Assembly (NCBI GenBank): GCA_016187465.1
Contig: JACPJQ010000005.1
Location: 62,001 to 126,000 of the forward strand
DNA length: 64,000 nt
Direction of reading: 5' to 3'
Origin: Candidatus Woesearchaeota archaeon
Lineage (GTDB): Archaea; Nanobdellota; Nanobdellia; Woesearchaeales; GW2011-AR4
A program made the translations under genes and the position numbers. The first letter of the stretch is position 1, and the number at the start of each line of letters is the position of its first letter. Below the pieces are notes generated by a model. It was not told the origin of the DNA, did not search any database, and was given only the letters and a program-made list of their open reading frames with translations. Shown here piece after piece: positions 51,218 to 59,789 of this stretch.

Positions 51218-53104
51218 TCAATGATTAGTTGTACTAGGTCCTAACCAAATAGATACAGCTTTTTTAAAGAGAATTCTAGATCTATCATGGATTGCCTTTT
51301 CGTCCCAAGTCGTTACGTTGTGCAATAACTCTTGATTAATTGGCAATAGCGATGCTCTAAGCAATGCTGACTTCTTGCTTTCCCACGAGTTATTAGAAAG
51401 GCCTGAATTAAGTGGTTGGGTGAGGATGGTAAGGTTGCCCATGGTATGTAAGAGAGAATTTCTTTTCTTGGTGGCAATGCTTCTAGCGTCATCAGGAGGG
51501 GCCTCAAAGAGTTCTGCATGAGTCATACCTTTGGACCCATCGGGTAACGGCCAATTGGTAACCCATGTTTGAGGCAAGATATGTTCTACTGAAAGAGGCC
51601 CATCAATGGAAATCATTTCATTTTTATTGGTCAGGAAAGTATCGTTAACACGCTTCAAGATATAAGTAATCTTTCCATAATTTAGATTTTCATAGGAATC
51701 ACGATTTTCCCATGCAATACTGAATGTACTATCATCTGGCCATTTAACTGATTCTCCTTTAAGTTCTGAAAGGTATTTGCGTATATTATCAACTGTGGCC
51801 TCATTTTCCTGTAAATATTTTATGAGCATAAGAAAAATGCGATTGTATGCCTTTGTTGTGTAACCGCATACGGCACGTCTAAGGAGATATGACTCTATCA
51901 TTCTACTAATTTCCTTAAAATTTGCCTCTGATATTTTTTCTTCAAAAAGGTAAAGTAGCAACGGATATACAGTACCAATGTCGAAGCTATTTAAGAAATT
52001 AATAAATGAGTAGAGCATATCACTTTTTTTTGGGGCAATAAGTTTCCTGAAGTTATCGCCCTGTCTTGCAAGCATCGCCAATTCTTCCTCAATAGACTTG
52101 AATGGCATTTTCCTTTCAATCCACCATTTGTATTCTACGTATAAATGTTTAATTGGAATATCTTCGGCTTGTATACTGGAAAGAAAATGTTGCATGAACA
52201 AATCACTACGGGGACGCTGCAATCGTCCTTGACGCACAACCTCTCTCCAAAAATGGTCATCAAATCTTTGCCAGTATTTTTCATAAAGCTCTTCTGCAGA
52301 TTTGCCCTCGCGTACAACACGCAAGAAAATAAAATTTCTAAGCAAATCAGCAGGAAGCAAAGGCTCGCCCCTTGCATTTAATGTTTCAAAAATTACCTGA
52401 GCATCATCTCCAACATCCAAATCAATGATTACAACCCGCAATGCATTTTTCAAGGCCTGAAAACATTCATTTAGACGATTAGCTATTCCATATTGGCTAC
52501 CGATAGGGGATTCCGATTCCGTACCAAGAAAAAAATCGGATAAAGAATCATAAAAGTATAGATATGCTTCAATCATCTTAGGGCGAGGGTCATATTTCTT
52601 TGCATATTTTCTCCTATGTAAGGGGTATTTTTTCTCCAATTCTATGCGTGAGCCTAAACCCATAACATCAGTGAATTGAGGCCTATCTAGTTGTGTAGGC
52701 CAGACTTTGAACCTATCTACTTTAGGGTTTGCCATCATTCCTTTATTGAAAGTAAAAGATTCACACTCTTCAGCTAAATCCTTGGAGCCCTGCTCCAGAC
52801 AAAAATCTCTAAGAGCAGCAAGAATAATCTGTAATGTGGTTAGACGCTGTTGTCCATCAATCACTTGCCTAGTCTCAACATAAGTCGTGGGAGTTTGCTT
52901 TTGGTCTAGAACTATTGCACCTAGAAAATGTAATGGAGCATCTTTTTTTCCATTGATATACTCAACAAATTTTCGAGAAATATCTTCCCAGAGCGGCTCC
53001 CAATGATTCTCCAGATTCCAAACGTATTGACGTTGAAATAATGGGACTTCGAGACGAAGTTTTGTCTCAAAAATTGATAAAATAGACGCAGCATTAGCTT
53101 TCAT
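51218..53104 (-). CDS. DUF262-DUF1524 nuclease (GmrSD-like)
   Basis: 628 residues. DUF262: LEVPLFQRQYVWNLENHWEP and TRQVIDGQQRLTTLQIILAA (D-G-Q-Q-R near residue 85). DUF1524: SVEHILPQTWV (H-x-L-P-Q), then NSLLHTMGNLTILTQPLNSG and NNSWESKK, the His-Me finger nuclease block. This domain pair is that of GmrSD-type restriction of modified DNA. It is last in an operon behind a methyltransferase and a PD-(D/E)XK-like protein, 89 bp downstream. Confidence 0.9.
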   Translation of the reverse strand: MKANAASILSIFETKLRLEVPLFQRQYVWNLENHWEPLWEDISRKFVEYINGKKDAPLHFLGAIVLDQKQTPTTYVETRQVIDGQQRLTTLQIILAALRDFCLEQGSKDLAEECESFTFNKGMMANPKVDRFKVWPTQLDRPQFTDVMGLGSRIELEKKYPLHRRKYAKKYDPRPKMIEAYLYFYDSLSDFFLGTESESPIGSQYGIANRLNECFQALKNALRVVIIDLDVGDDAQVIFETLNARGEPLLPADLLRNFIFLRVVREGKSAEELYEKYWQRFDDHFWREVVRQGRLQRPRSDLFMQHFLSSIQAEDIPIKHLYVEYKWWIERKMPFKSIEEELAMLARQGDNFRKLIAPKKSDMLYSFINFLNSFDIGTVYPLLLYLFEEKISEANFKEISRMIESYLLRRAVCGYTTKAYNRIFLMLIKYLQENEATVDNIRKYLSELKGESVKWPDDSTFSIAWENRDSYENLNYGKITYILKRVNDTFLTNKNEMISIDGPLSVEHILPQTWVTNWPLPDGSKGMTHAELFEAPPDDARSIATKKRNSLLHTMGNLTILTQPLNSGLSNNSWESKKSALLRASLLPINQELLHNVTTWDEKAIHDRSRILFKKAVSIWLGPSTTNH

Positions 53105-53193
53105 TTGTATTCCTACTACAAGATTTACTCTTTATTAATAAAATTTTCCCTCATTCTTTTAGATATTACAGTAGATTTAAATCCACACATCTT

Positions 53194-53919
53194 CTAATTT
53201 TTTGGAGTCAATTTCTCACTTATCATTTCAAGTTTATTAAGCCAAACGTGCCTTAAAGTAATGTGCCCAGGGGATTTTTCTGTCTGGGGATATCTCCAGT
53301 TTCGAGAGTGTTCAGAAACAAGCGTATTGGGGCTATCTGTGGCGACTTTTAATTCACTTATTACTCCGCACTCTATTGAAAATTTCTTCAATGATTTGTT
53401 AAATTCTTCTACCGTAATCTCTCTTTGCATATAGGCCACCATCATTCCAGACTTCATAGCCCACGCATAATCTCCATCAACATATCTTTTAATCCCTTTT
53501 TTACAATAGTGTGTTCCTATAGGATGAGCTTTGTCTATTGGTTTGCATTCAACATACAAAGCTCTGTATAAACGATTTAATCCCGGATATACATCTTGCA
53601 ACCTAATAGTAAAATCTGGTTGTTTATCTATAGATTCTCCATTATAATTTAAGGAATGTTCCTCCCTAACAATGGTTTGAAACATGCTTGGATTAAACCC
53701 ATCTACAATTTCCCTCCTTCTTAATGAATCTAACACAATATGTAACTTAGCAGTTATGTCATCTTCTGAACAACTACTCCAATCGTAAGAGTTTGAAAGA
53801 AGTTGTTGCCAAGCCTCACGAAAAATGTTTTCTATAACTATTTTTACCCCAAGTTCATAATCTTGAAAAGGTAGACCATCATACATTTCTTGCTTGCTAA
53901 ACATCATTCCTTTCGTCAT
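53194..53919 (-). CDS. PD-(D/E)XK-like protein of defence operon
   Basis: 241 residues. DKQPDFTIRLQDVYPGLNRL then YRALYVECKPIDKAHPIGTH fits the nuclease core PD...ExK (P-D-F, then E-C-K). The rest (YCKKGIKRYVDGDYAWAMKS) resembles the helices after the catalytic strands. Its start overlaps the methyltransferase stop by 4 bp. Probable cleaving partner of that methyltransferase; activity inferred from motifs only. Confidence 0.65.
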   Translation of the reverse strand: MTKGMMFSKQEMYDGLPFQDYELGVKIVIENIFREAWQQLLSNSYDWSSCSEDDITAKLHIVLDSLRRREIVDGFNPSMFQTIVREEHSLNYNGESIDKQPDFTIRLQDVYPGLNRLYRALYVECKPIDKAHPIGTHYCKKGIKRYVDGDYAWAMKSGMMVAYMQREITVEEFNKSLKKFSIECGVISELKVATDSPNTLVSEHSRNWRYPQTEKSPGHITLRHVWLNKLEMISEKLTPKN

Positions 53920-56855
53920 TCCAGAAGCACTTCAATTTTCCTACTCATTATTTCCAATGCTAGAAGTCTTGCCCGAGTGGATGTAAAATAACGATACTGA
54001 TTTTGACATGCTACCACACAATATTTTTTTTGATTAAATACCACCCTTGTAGTTCCCATTTTATTTATTAGTTTAGTTAAATTTTCCAGTATTTTTGCGA
54101 TTTCATTGTTAACATTAGAATTGTCAGATGATTCAGATAATATTACTAAATTCCACGGTGAGTTTTTAAGTGTTAGAGTATCAATAGTATACCCTTTTGG
54201 AAGAAAAGGAGACAAATTTTGTCTTAATTGACGAGTAAATAGATTCAGTTCCTCTTTTGTGGGAGGGCGTTCAGCATTTTTTATAATCTTTCTATAAGGT
54301 AAGGAAATAGATAAAGTATCTGAAATGGTTTGAATTTCGTGTTTTTCTAATCCATATACCTCAAATACAAATAAGTCTATCATTTGTTGGAAATTTTTCA
54401 TTCTATAATTATCAAATAAATATTCTAATTTTTTTCTTTGTTGATCTGTTAGTTTTTCAACTGATATAACCGGAAAGTTTTCTATATCTTCTTTTAGCAT
54501 AGTATCTCTCTCCACTCCAAATTTAGAACTAGTTAACAACGCATAATACAAAAATAGATTACTAGTAAATAATGCGGCTAGATATTTAGCGAGAATAGTG
54601 GGATTTTCATGGCCGTGGCAACTGAATCCAGTAAAACTAGCTGTATACGCTAAATCTGAAAAGCATACTGATGCTTGAATTGGAGGCGTTGCTGGAATTA
54701 TTAATAGAGGTGATTTATATATTCCTACCTTACGTGGGCGATGTATATCGCCCATCATAAATTTCGGAAGGGATTTTGTATCAATAATGAAACTGAGTTC
54801 GTCTCGATTTGTCAAGTTAGGAAGACTCTGTAAAAATGTAGTAGGATTTTTGTCTCCTTTAACATGTACCTGATAGCCTTGTCCTTGATTTAGTTTGTGA
54901 TCTTTCCAATATCTAAGTAGATTAGTATTACTTGCTTTTTCTATCTTATCTATGATAGAAACATCTAAAGATACACCTCTTGAAAGAGTTTTTAATATAT
55001 GTGATGATGAAAGGGCTTTATCTAAAGAAATAGGATCTGCCATATTATAGTCCAACCTGATGATACCTTTTGAATTTATTTCAGTATCCTGTCGTGGAGA
55101 TAAATAAACAAATTTACTATCTTTCCTTGGTTTTTGATTAAGGGCAAATATAATACAAAACGGAGCTGTAATTCCTGGCCAGACGTTTGTATTGCGTAGG
55201 CAGGACCCATTTAGAATTCCGGTTACTTTAAAAGAAGTAAATAATGCTTCTCTTGCTTTCCTGCCTTTTTTAGAATTCTTAAACAGGAGCCTAGCATGTA
55301 ATACAAATGCTATACGACCATCAGGCTTGCACCATTCCATGCTTTTCCAAACAAAAGGCAAATCAGGTACATTGTCTGGATTTTCATAAGATTTTGCAAT
55401 TTGTTCTAATCCTTGTTCCTTAGCTATATCACGAACAAGTGAAGTAAATTTTTTTGATATTTGGTCATTTATCGTAGTCCAAGGGGGATTTCCTATAACC
55501 AAGTCATACTCATGACCATGAAATTTTTTGTCCGCAGACAAACTTCCCATGATTGGCTTTCCTTCAATATCGTTAGGAGAATGCATATCAAATAAAGATT
55601 TTTCTCTTAGTTGATCAAATTTTATTTCCTTGATGTCCCGCGGATTTGGGTCTAATTCTAAAGCAGTGAGATACAAACTTAGTGCAGCAAGTCGCAGGGC
55701 TGATTCATTGATGTCAAATCCAGTAATTTGTGTACTGAGAATTTTTCTAATCATTTTTCTATCAGGACGTTTTCCATTCCTAATCCAATTCTTTTCAACT
55801 AACTTTCTAAACGCAATAACTAAGAATATACCTGCACCAACCGCAGGATCTAGAATTCTAATGTTACATGGGTCAGAGAAACTATTTATCGATTCTTCTA
55901 CTATATACTCCGCAATTCTTTTAGGAGTATAATGGATACTATTCTTCTTTGCGGTAGGGTCATACTTATGACAATATCCTTCATAGACTTCACTTAGTAG
56001 TCCAATTGGAACATGTGCAAAATCAATATCTGTCCAACTTAGTCTTGTTTGATATGCACCAACACCCACAGGTTCATATTTTTTAACTATTGCTGTCAGA
56101 ATTTTAAATAGTGGTTTTGAATCTTCCAAGCTTTTAATTCGTGTTATAGCCTTTTCAGAGATAGGCAATAAATCACCATTGAATGTTAAATTTAACCATT
56201 CTGTTATTTTCAGAAGGTTCTCTTTATTTGACATACAGTAGGTAATATCTTCATTAGGAAAAATTGATTTTTGCTCTTCCTTGCTTATGAATCCACGATC
56301 TATTAGAAACCGTACAAATATACCCCTGGCAGATAGGGATAGTGCATCATATAAATCGAATTTTAATCGATGAATTTCTTCAATAGACTGTTCTAATAAT
56401 CTATAAAGAAGATCATGTATCTTTTCATCCTCTTCAGTAACTGCAATTTCCCCCAAACCTATTCTTGGGATAGTTAATATTGCATCTTCCTCAGAATCTT
56501 TTTTGAACAAAACAAGTTTTCGATCTTTACTTAATCCTATTGAGAATACTTGAAGCTCTCCAGGTTTTAAAATTCCAAAATAAGGAGCATCTCCTCTGCA
56601 AGCTAATCTATTTTTTATCCTTATAAGTTCATCTTCGAAATCAGTACCCGCGTAAGTAAAATTGTTGAAATTGATTATATACATCAACGGTTCATTTTGG
56701 AACTCTATGACAGCATCTGGCTTTAAGTGGTCTTCACTCATATTAACTATGTCGAGATAGTTAATATTATTTACACTATGTTCTTCGGAAAATAATATGA
56801 TGTCTTGTGCTCCAAACTTTTTGAGAGAATCCTTAAGTTTTTGAGGTTCTATCAT
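53916..56855 (-). CDS. Large N6-adenine DNA methyltransferase (type I/IIG-like)
   Basis: 979 residues. The first 150 form a restriction-like or recognition N-terminus (PDAVIEFQNEPLMYIINFNN). SAM motif DPAVGAGIFLVIAFRKLVEK near 335, after the HYTPKRIAEYIVEE block; NPPWTTIND catalytic motif near 465; then a long target-recognition C-terminus (SSKFGVERDTMLKEDIENFP). Composition is of Eco57I/HsdM relatives. It is translated from an ATG overlapping the RHH stop. Forms a three-gene modification-restriction cassette with downstream genes. Confidence 0.85.
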   Translation of the reverse strand: MIEPQKLKDSLKKFGAQDIILFSEEHSVNNINYLDIVNMSEDHLKPDAVIEFQNEPLMYIINFNNFTYAGTDFEDELIRIKNRLACRGDAPYFGILKPGELQVFSIGLSKDRKLVLFKKDSEEDAILTIPRIGLGEIAVTEEDEKIHDLLYRLLEQSIEEIHRLKFDLYDALSLSARGIFVRFLIDRGFISKEEQKSIFPNEDITYCMSNKENLLKITEWLNLTFNGDLLPISEKAITRIKSLEDSKPLFKILTAIVKKYEPVGVGAYQTRLSWTDIDFAHVPIGLLSEVYEGYCHKYDPTAKKNSIHYTPKRIAEYIVEESINSFSDPCNIRILDPAVGAGIFLVIAFRKLVEKNWIRNGKRPDRKMIRKILSTQITGFDINESALRLAALSLYLTALELDPNPRDIKEIKFDQLREKSLFDMHSPNDIEGKPIMGSLSADKKFHGHEYDLVIGNPPWTTINDQISKKFTSLVRDIAKEQGLEQIAKSYENPDNVPDLPFVWKSMEWCKPDGRIAFVLHARLLFKNSKKGRKAREALFTSFKVTGILNGSCLRNTNVWPGITAPFCIIFALNQKPRKDSKFVYLSPRQDTEINSKGIIRLDYNMADPISLDKALSSSHILKTLSRGVSLDVSIIDKIEKASNTNLLRYWKDHKLNQGQGYQVHVKGDKNPTTFLQSLPNLTNRDELSFIIDTKSLPKFMMGDIHRPRKVGIYKSPLLIIPATPPIQASVCFSDLAYTASFTGFSCHGHENPTILAKYLAALFTSNLFLYYALLTSSKFGVERDTMLKEDIENFPVISVEKLTDQQRKKLEYLFDNYRMKNFQQMIDLFVFEVYGLEKHEIQTISDTLSISLPYRKIIKNAERPPTKEELNLFTRQLRQNLSPFLPKGYTIDTLTLKNSPWNLVILSESSDNSNVNNEIAKILENLTKLINKMGTTRVVFNQKKYCVVACQNQYRYFTSTRARLLALEIMSRKIEVLLE

Positions 56856-57019
56856 TTTCCCTCCTGGGAGAGAAATTTCTGAATTGCTTTTTCAACTATT
56901 GCTGATCTTTCAGCATTGAAATTGGCTTTACGGAAAGCTTCAAGACGCTCAAATGTTTCTTGATTTATGCTTATTGTGATTTGCTTTTGCTTAGCATTAG
57001 ACTCAGAATTTTTGCCCAT
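56852..57019 (-). CDS. Ribbon-helix-helix regulator of defence operon
   Basis: 55 residues: QKQITISINQETFERLEAFR then NFNAERSAIVEKAIQKFLSQ, a CopG-type ribbon-helix-helix (strand, helix, helix). Stop overlaps the methyltransferase start (ATGA). As first gene it likely represses its own operon, as such proteins do in restriction-modification systems. Confidence 0.75.
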   Translation of the reverse strand: MGKNSESNAKQKQITISINQETFERLEAFRKANFNAERSAIVEKAIQKFLSQEGK

Positions 57020-57181
57020 AAATGGGATTTTAGCAGTGAAACTTTAAAAATATTTCTAAAATTCTTATAATTTATAAGCTTTGCAAAATTTACAAAGTTT
57101 ATATAATTTTATAGGATTTGGAAAATATAATGGTACTTTACTTTTTATGGGTCGAAGATTCTTAAGGATATTTTTGAAATT

Positions 57182-57427
57182 TTACATTTTTTTTATTATT
57201 TCCTTTCCTTCTTTTGTTAAAGTAAAAATTTTACCTTTTCTGCTTTTTGGTGTTAGGCATTTGATAAGTTCTTTTTCTTCCAATTCTCGCAATGCTCTGG
57301 CAATATTCGAATCAGATTTCTTAAGAATGTCTTTGAGTTCTTTAGGAGTCTTCTCAGTATCTAGTGTTTTAAGTATATCCAATCGTAATGGTGCATACTT
57401 CACAAAGCTGAGTTTTTTCCAGTCCAT
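57182..57427 (-). CDS. Winged-helix regulator
   Basis: 81 residues: LRLDILKTLDTEKTPKELKD, ILKKSDSNIARALRELEEKE and KGKIFTLTKEGKEIIKKM, the ArsR/MarR-like layout with recognition helix SNIARALREL. No metal-binding cysteines. Divergent from the lipoprotein gene at 57512, with an 84-bp gap holding TTTATAAATAG; may regulate it. Confidence 0.8.
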   Translation of the reverse strand: MDWKKLSFVKYAPLRLDILKTLDTEKTPKELKDILKKSDSNIARALRELEEKELIKCLTPKSRKGKIFTLTKEGKEIIKKM

Positions 57428-57511
57428 ATACTAGAATGATAGCAAATTTTATAAATAGAAACCTATCGCTTACCTATCTATTAACTATTGAAATAATAAA
57501 GGTGAGCGTAA

Positions 57512-58936
57512 ATGAAAAATGCTTGGCTGTTTGGTTTACTTCTATTAATAAGTGCAATCATTATGACTGCTTGTGAAAGTGTTGATGTAAGTAAATTAAG
57601 CGACCAAGACTTGCAAAGAATAAGTGAAAAAGTTGTTGTCTGCAATTCGCCTTACATACGGTTTGGACCTTCCTGCTGCCTTGATAAGAATAACAACACT
57701 ATATGCGATAATGACGAGAAAAACGAAAATGTACCCAGAGAAGAAAGCCCAAAGGCTGAACTTGTTTCTGAATGCATGAGCTTTAGTGAAATTTGGGAAG
57801 AGTGGATGGGTGCCGGAATCTTATGCAATATGGACAAGGATTGCGAAGCTTATATAGCTAAAATTGATCCAAAGGAGGAGGAAAAATTTGAATGCAAACC
57901 CACTAAATACGTCAAATATCAAAATCCACAAAGCCGGAATTTTGTTACTTGTAATTCCAAAGAGGATTGTACAAAACAGATATTTGATGGCGGCACTAAA
58001 GAATATCTAAATCAAATAAATAAAAGTCTCGAGAAATTGTCACCAGATGAAAAAACAGCATATTACATACTGGCTTCTTACGAAGAAATAGCGAAATGCA
58101 ACAACAACTTTTGTGAGATTACTGAAGGATTAACCAAACAACTAAGTCAATCAGGCAAATGTATTGTGCAGTCAAATACATGCACCTATTGCAGAGCTGA
58201 CATTGACAAGTGCAAAACCGTGCCTATGTATGATTGCAAGGACGAATGCAGCACATCTTTTTGCAGTGGATTCAGCTTCGTTGATTGCGAAAAGCAGGCA
58301 GATGGCTGCAAGAAGAAAGTCACAAAAGGAATAATTAAAGGAGAATGTGAAGTCGAATGCACTAAAAACAGTGATTGTGAATCTTCAGAAGAATGCAAAA
58401 ATTATAAGTGCGAGAAAGTTCCAGAAAGTGGGGGTGGAGGAGGTGGAGGGGGCGGTAGTGGAGGTGGTGGACTCGTCGTTAAAGACACTTTGAAGCCATC
58501 TCAAACCAAGACCTACACAATCAATGGCAAAGACTATGAAGTGACTATAACAAAGATTTATCTTAACACAGTTGAGCTTATGGTAAATGGAATGTCTGCA
58601 TCCTTGAACAATTATAATCCGTCACATACTTTTTCTGATGGCACGAAAGTCAAATCCATTTCTGTAGTATCTGCATCTTTGAATTTTGAGCTAAAGGATG
58701 CGATTGGAAGCAAAAGTGATACAATAAGGCCAGGAGAAAAGAAAATGTACACGCTGAATGGCAAGGATTATGAAATAGAGCTAAATTCTCTTATGGAAGT
58801 TTCTGTAAAGCTCACCATTAATGGGGTAAGTATCTCATTAAGCAATTCAAACCCAATGCAAACCTTATGGGACGGTACAAAAATAACAGCAATTTCGATA
58901 GTGGATTCTTCAATTTCTTTTGAATTAGGGGGTTAA
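57512..58936 (+). CDS. Cysteine-rich lipoprotein with repeat tail
   Basis: 474 residues. Signal MKNAWLFGLLLLISAIIMTA then Cys (lipobox-like MTAC). A cysteine-rich body follows (CCLDKNNNTICDNDE, TCTYCRADIDKCKT and CDKECSTSFCSG-like pairs). After a glycine linker come two tandem copies of about 75 residues, each beginning 'KDTLKPSQTKTYTINGKDYE' or 'SDTIRPGEKKMYTLNGKDYE'. Externally displayed, disulphide-stabilised. A GGTGAG site precedes the ATG. Confidence 0.75.
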   Translation: MKNAWLFGLLLLISAIIMTACESVDVSKLSDQDLQRISEKVVVCNSPYIRFGPSCCLDKNNNTICDNDEKNENVPREESPKAELVSECMSFSEIWEEWMGAGILCNMDKDCEAYIAKIDPKEEEKFECKPTKYVKYQNPQSRNFVTCNSKEDCTKQIFDGGTKEYLNQINKSLEKLSPDEKTAYYILASYEEIAKCNNNFCEITEGLTKQLSQSGKCIVQSNTCTYCRADIDKCKTVPMYDCKDECSTSFCSGFSFVDCEKQADGCKKKVTKGIIKGECEVECTKNSDCESSEECKNYKCEKVPESGGGGGGGGGSGGGGLVVKDTLKPSQTKTYTINGKDYEVTITKIYLNTVELMVNGMSASLNNYNPSHTFSDGTKVKSISVVSASLNFELKDAIGSKSDTIRPGEKKMYTLNGKDYEIELNSLMEVSVKLTINGVSISLSNSNPMQTLWDGTKITAISIVDSSISFELGG

Positions 58937-58937
58937 A

Positions 58938-59177
58938 ATGGATCACAAGAAAACCTATCGTAAAGTAATGCGAATTATCGCTGGATTAGAGGATAAAAAA
59001 GGAGTTACTGTTATATTGCGAGAAAAGATTAGGAATGCTGTCAGAATTAATGACATAATCAATGAGGCAAACAAAATTGAGGGTATTAATAAAAAGGATA
59101 CTTTAAGCATGCTTCAGGCAGCAAGGAATAGTGGAGATTTTTATGAGATTAAAAAGGGGATTATCAAAAGAATTTAA
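58938..59177 (+). CDS. Small winged-helix-like protein
   Basis: 79 residues: MRIIAGLEDKKGVTVILREK then IRNAVRINDIINEANKIEGI and LSMLQAARNSGDFYEIKKGI. The last part looks like a recognition helix and wing, of the sort seen at the C-terminus of MCM-like proteins. It follows the lipoprotein by 1 bp. Function unknown. Confidence 0.55.
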   Translation: MDHKKTYRKVMRIIAGLEDKKGVTVILREKIRNAVRINDIINEANKIEGINKKDTLSMLQAARNSGDFYEIKKGIIKRI

Positions 59178-59435
59178 ATAAAATTTTGCATCCTCCTAAA
59201 ACGGTTAGTTCCATCATGTCTATGACCGGTGGCTCGGATTCACAATTTCACAAAGTCGCACACTAAATTTGCATTCATTTCAAGTGATAACACATCTTTA
59301 AATACAATCGCAATTTAATTACCAAAAATGGGGGTAGGTATAATTATTTATATTTATATAAATAAAAATAACATAAATTATAGAGAACTTTGAAAAAAGT
59401 GGTTAATATGCAGAAGTTGGGGTTTTTATGGAAAA

Positions 59436-59726
59436 TCATCTACTAGATTTTATTTTATCAATGATAAATCCAATTAGTGCACCTAAAATCATTAAAGGTA
59501 AAAATGTAAACAAAAATGTCCATAATGCATACACTAGTATAAATAATAAAAATACGAGTATATTTTTACAATCCACTTCACCACCAAGAGTCCCACATAC
59601 TAGTTTGCCTTCTATGATTGAAGGAATTAGTGTAAATATTATACCAACCCCAAATGAAAGTATAACTGATATAAGTAGTCCAATTATCAATCCTTTTTTC
59701 CAGTATGATACATACTTCAAAAACAT
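59436..59726 (-). CDS. Small membrane protein
   Basis: 96 residues, two or three spans (GLIIGLLISVILSFGVGIIF and NILVFLLFILVYALWTFLFT then LMILGALIGFII) with two cysteines in the outer loop (LVCGTLGGEVDCKN). The opposite strand is also open but has no plausible protein. The 258 bp upstream towards 59178 hold no gene; a TATAGAG half element is at 59379. Confidence 0.65.
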   Translation of the reverse strand: MFLKYVSYWKKGLIIGLLISVILSFGVGIIFTLIPSIIEGKLVCGTLGGEVDCKNILVFLLFILVYALWTFLFTFLPLMILGALIGFIIDKIKSSR

Positions 59727-59789
59727 CGCTAATGCAAAAATATCTAAAAATATATAAATGTGTTGGTTAAAATAAAATAAAAGTCAAAG

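Noticed and set aside
51218-57019. DISARM or BREX system
   Set aside because: No helicase, phospholipase D, ATPase or phosphatase genes are near; only methyltransferase and nuclease-like genes.
59428-59757. Plus-strand gene of 109 codons
   Set aside because: It lacks plausible domain features while the opposite strand encodes a clear multi-span membrane protein.
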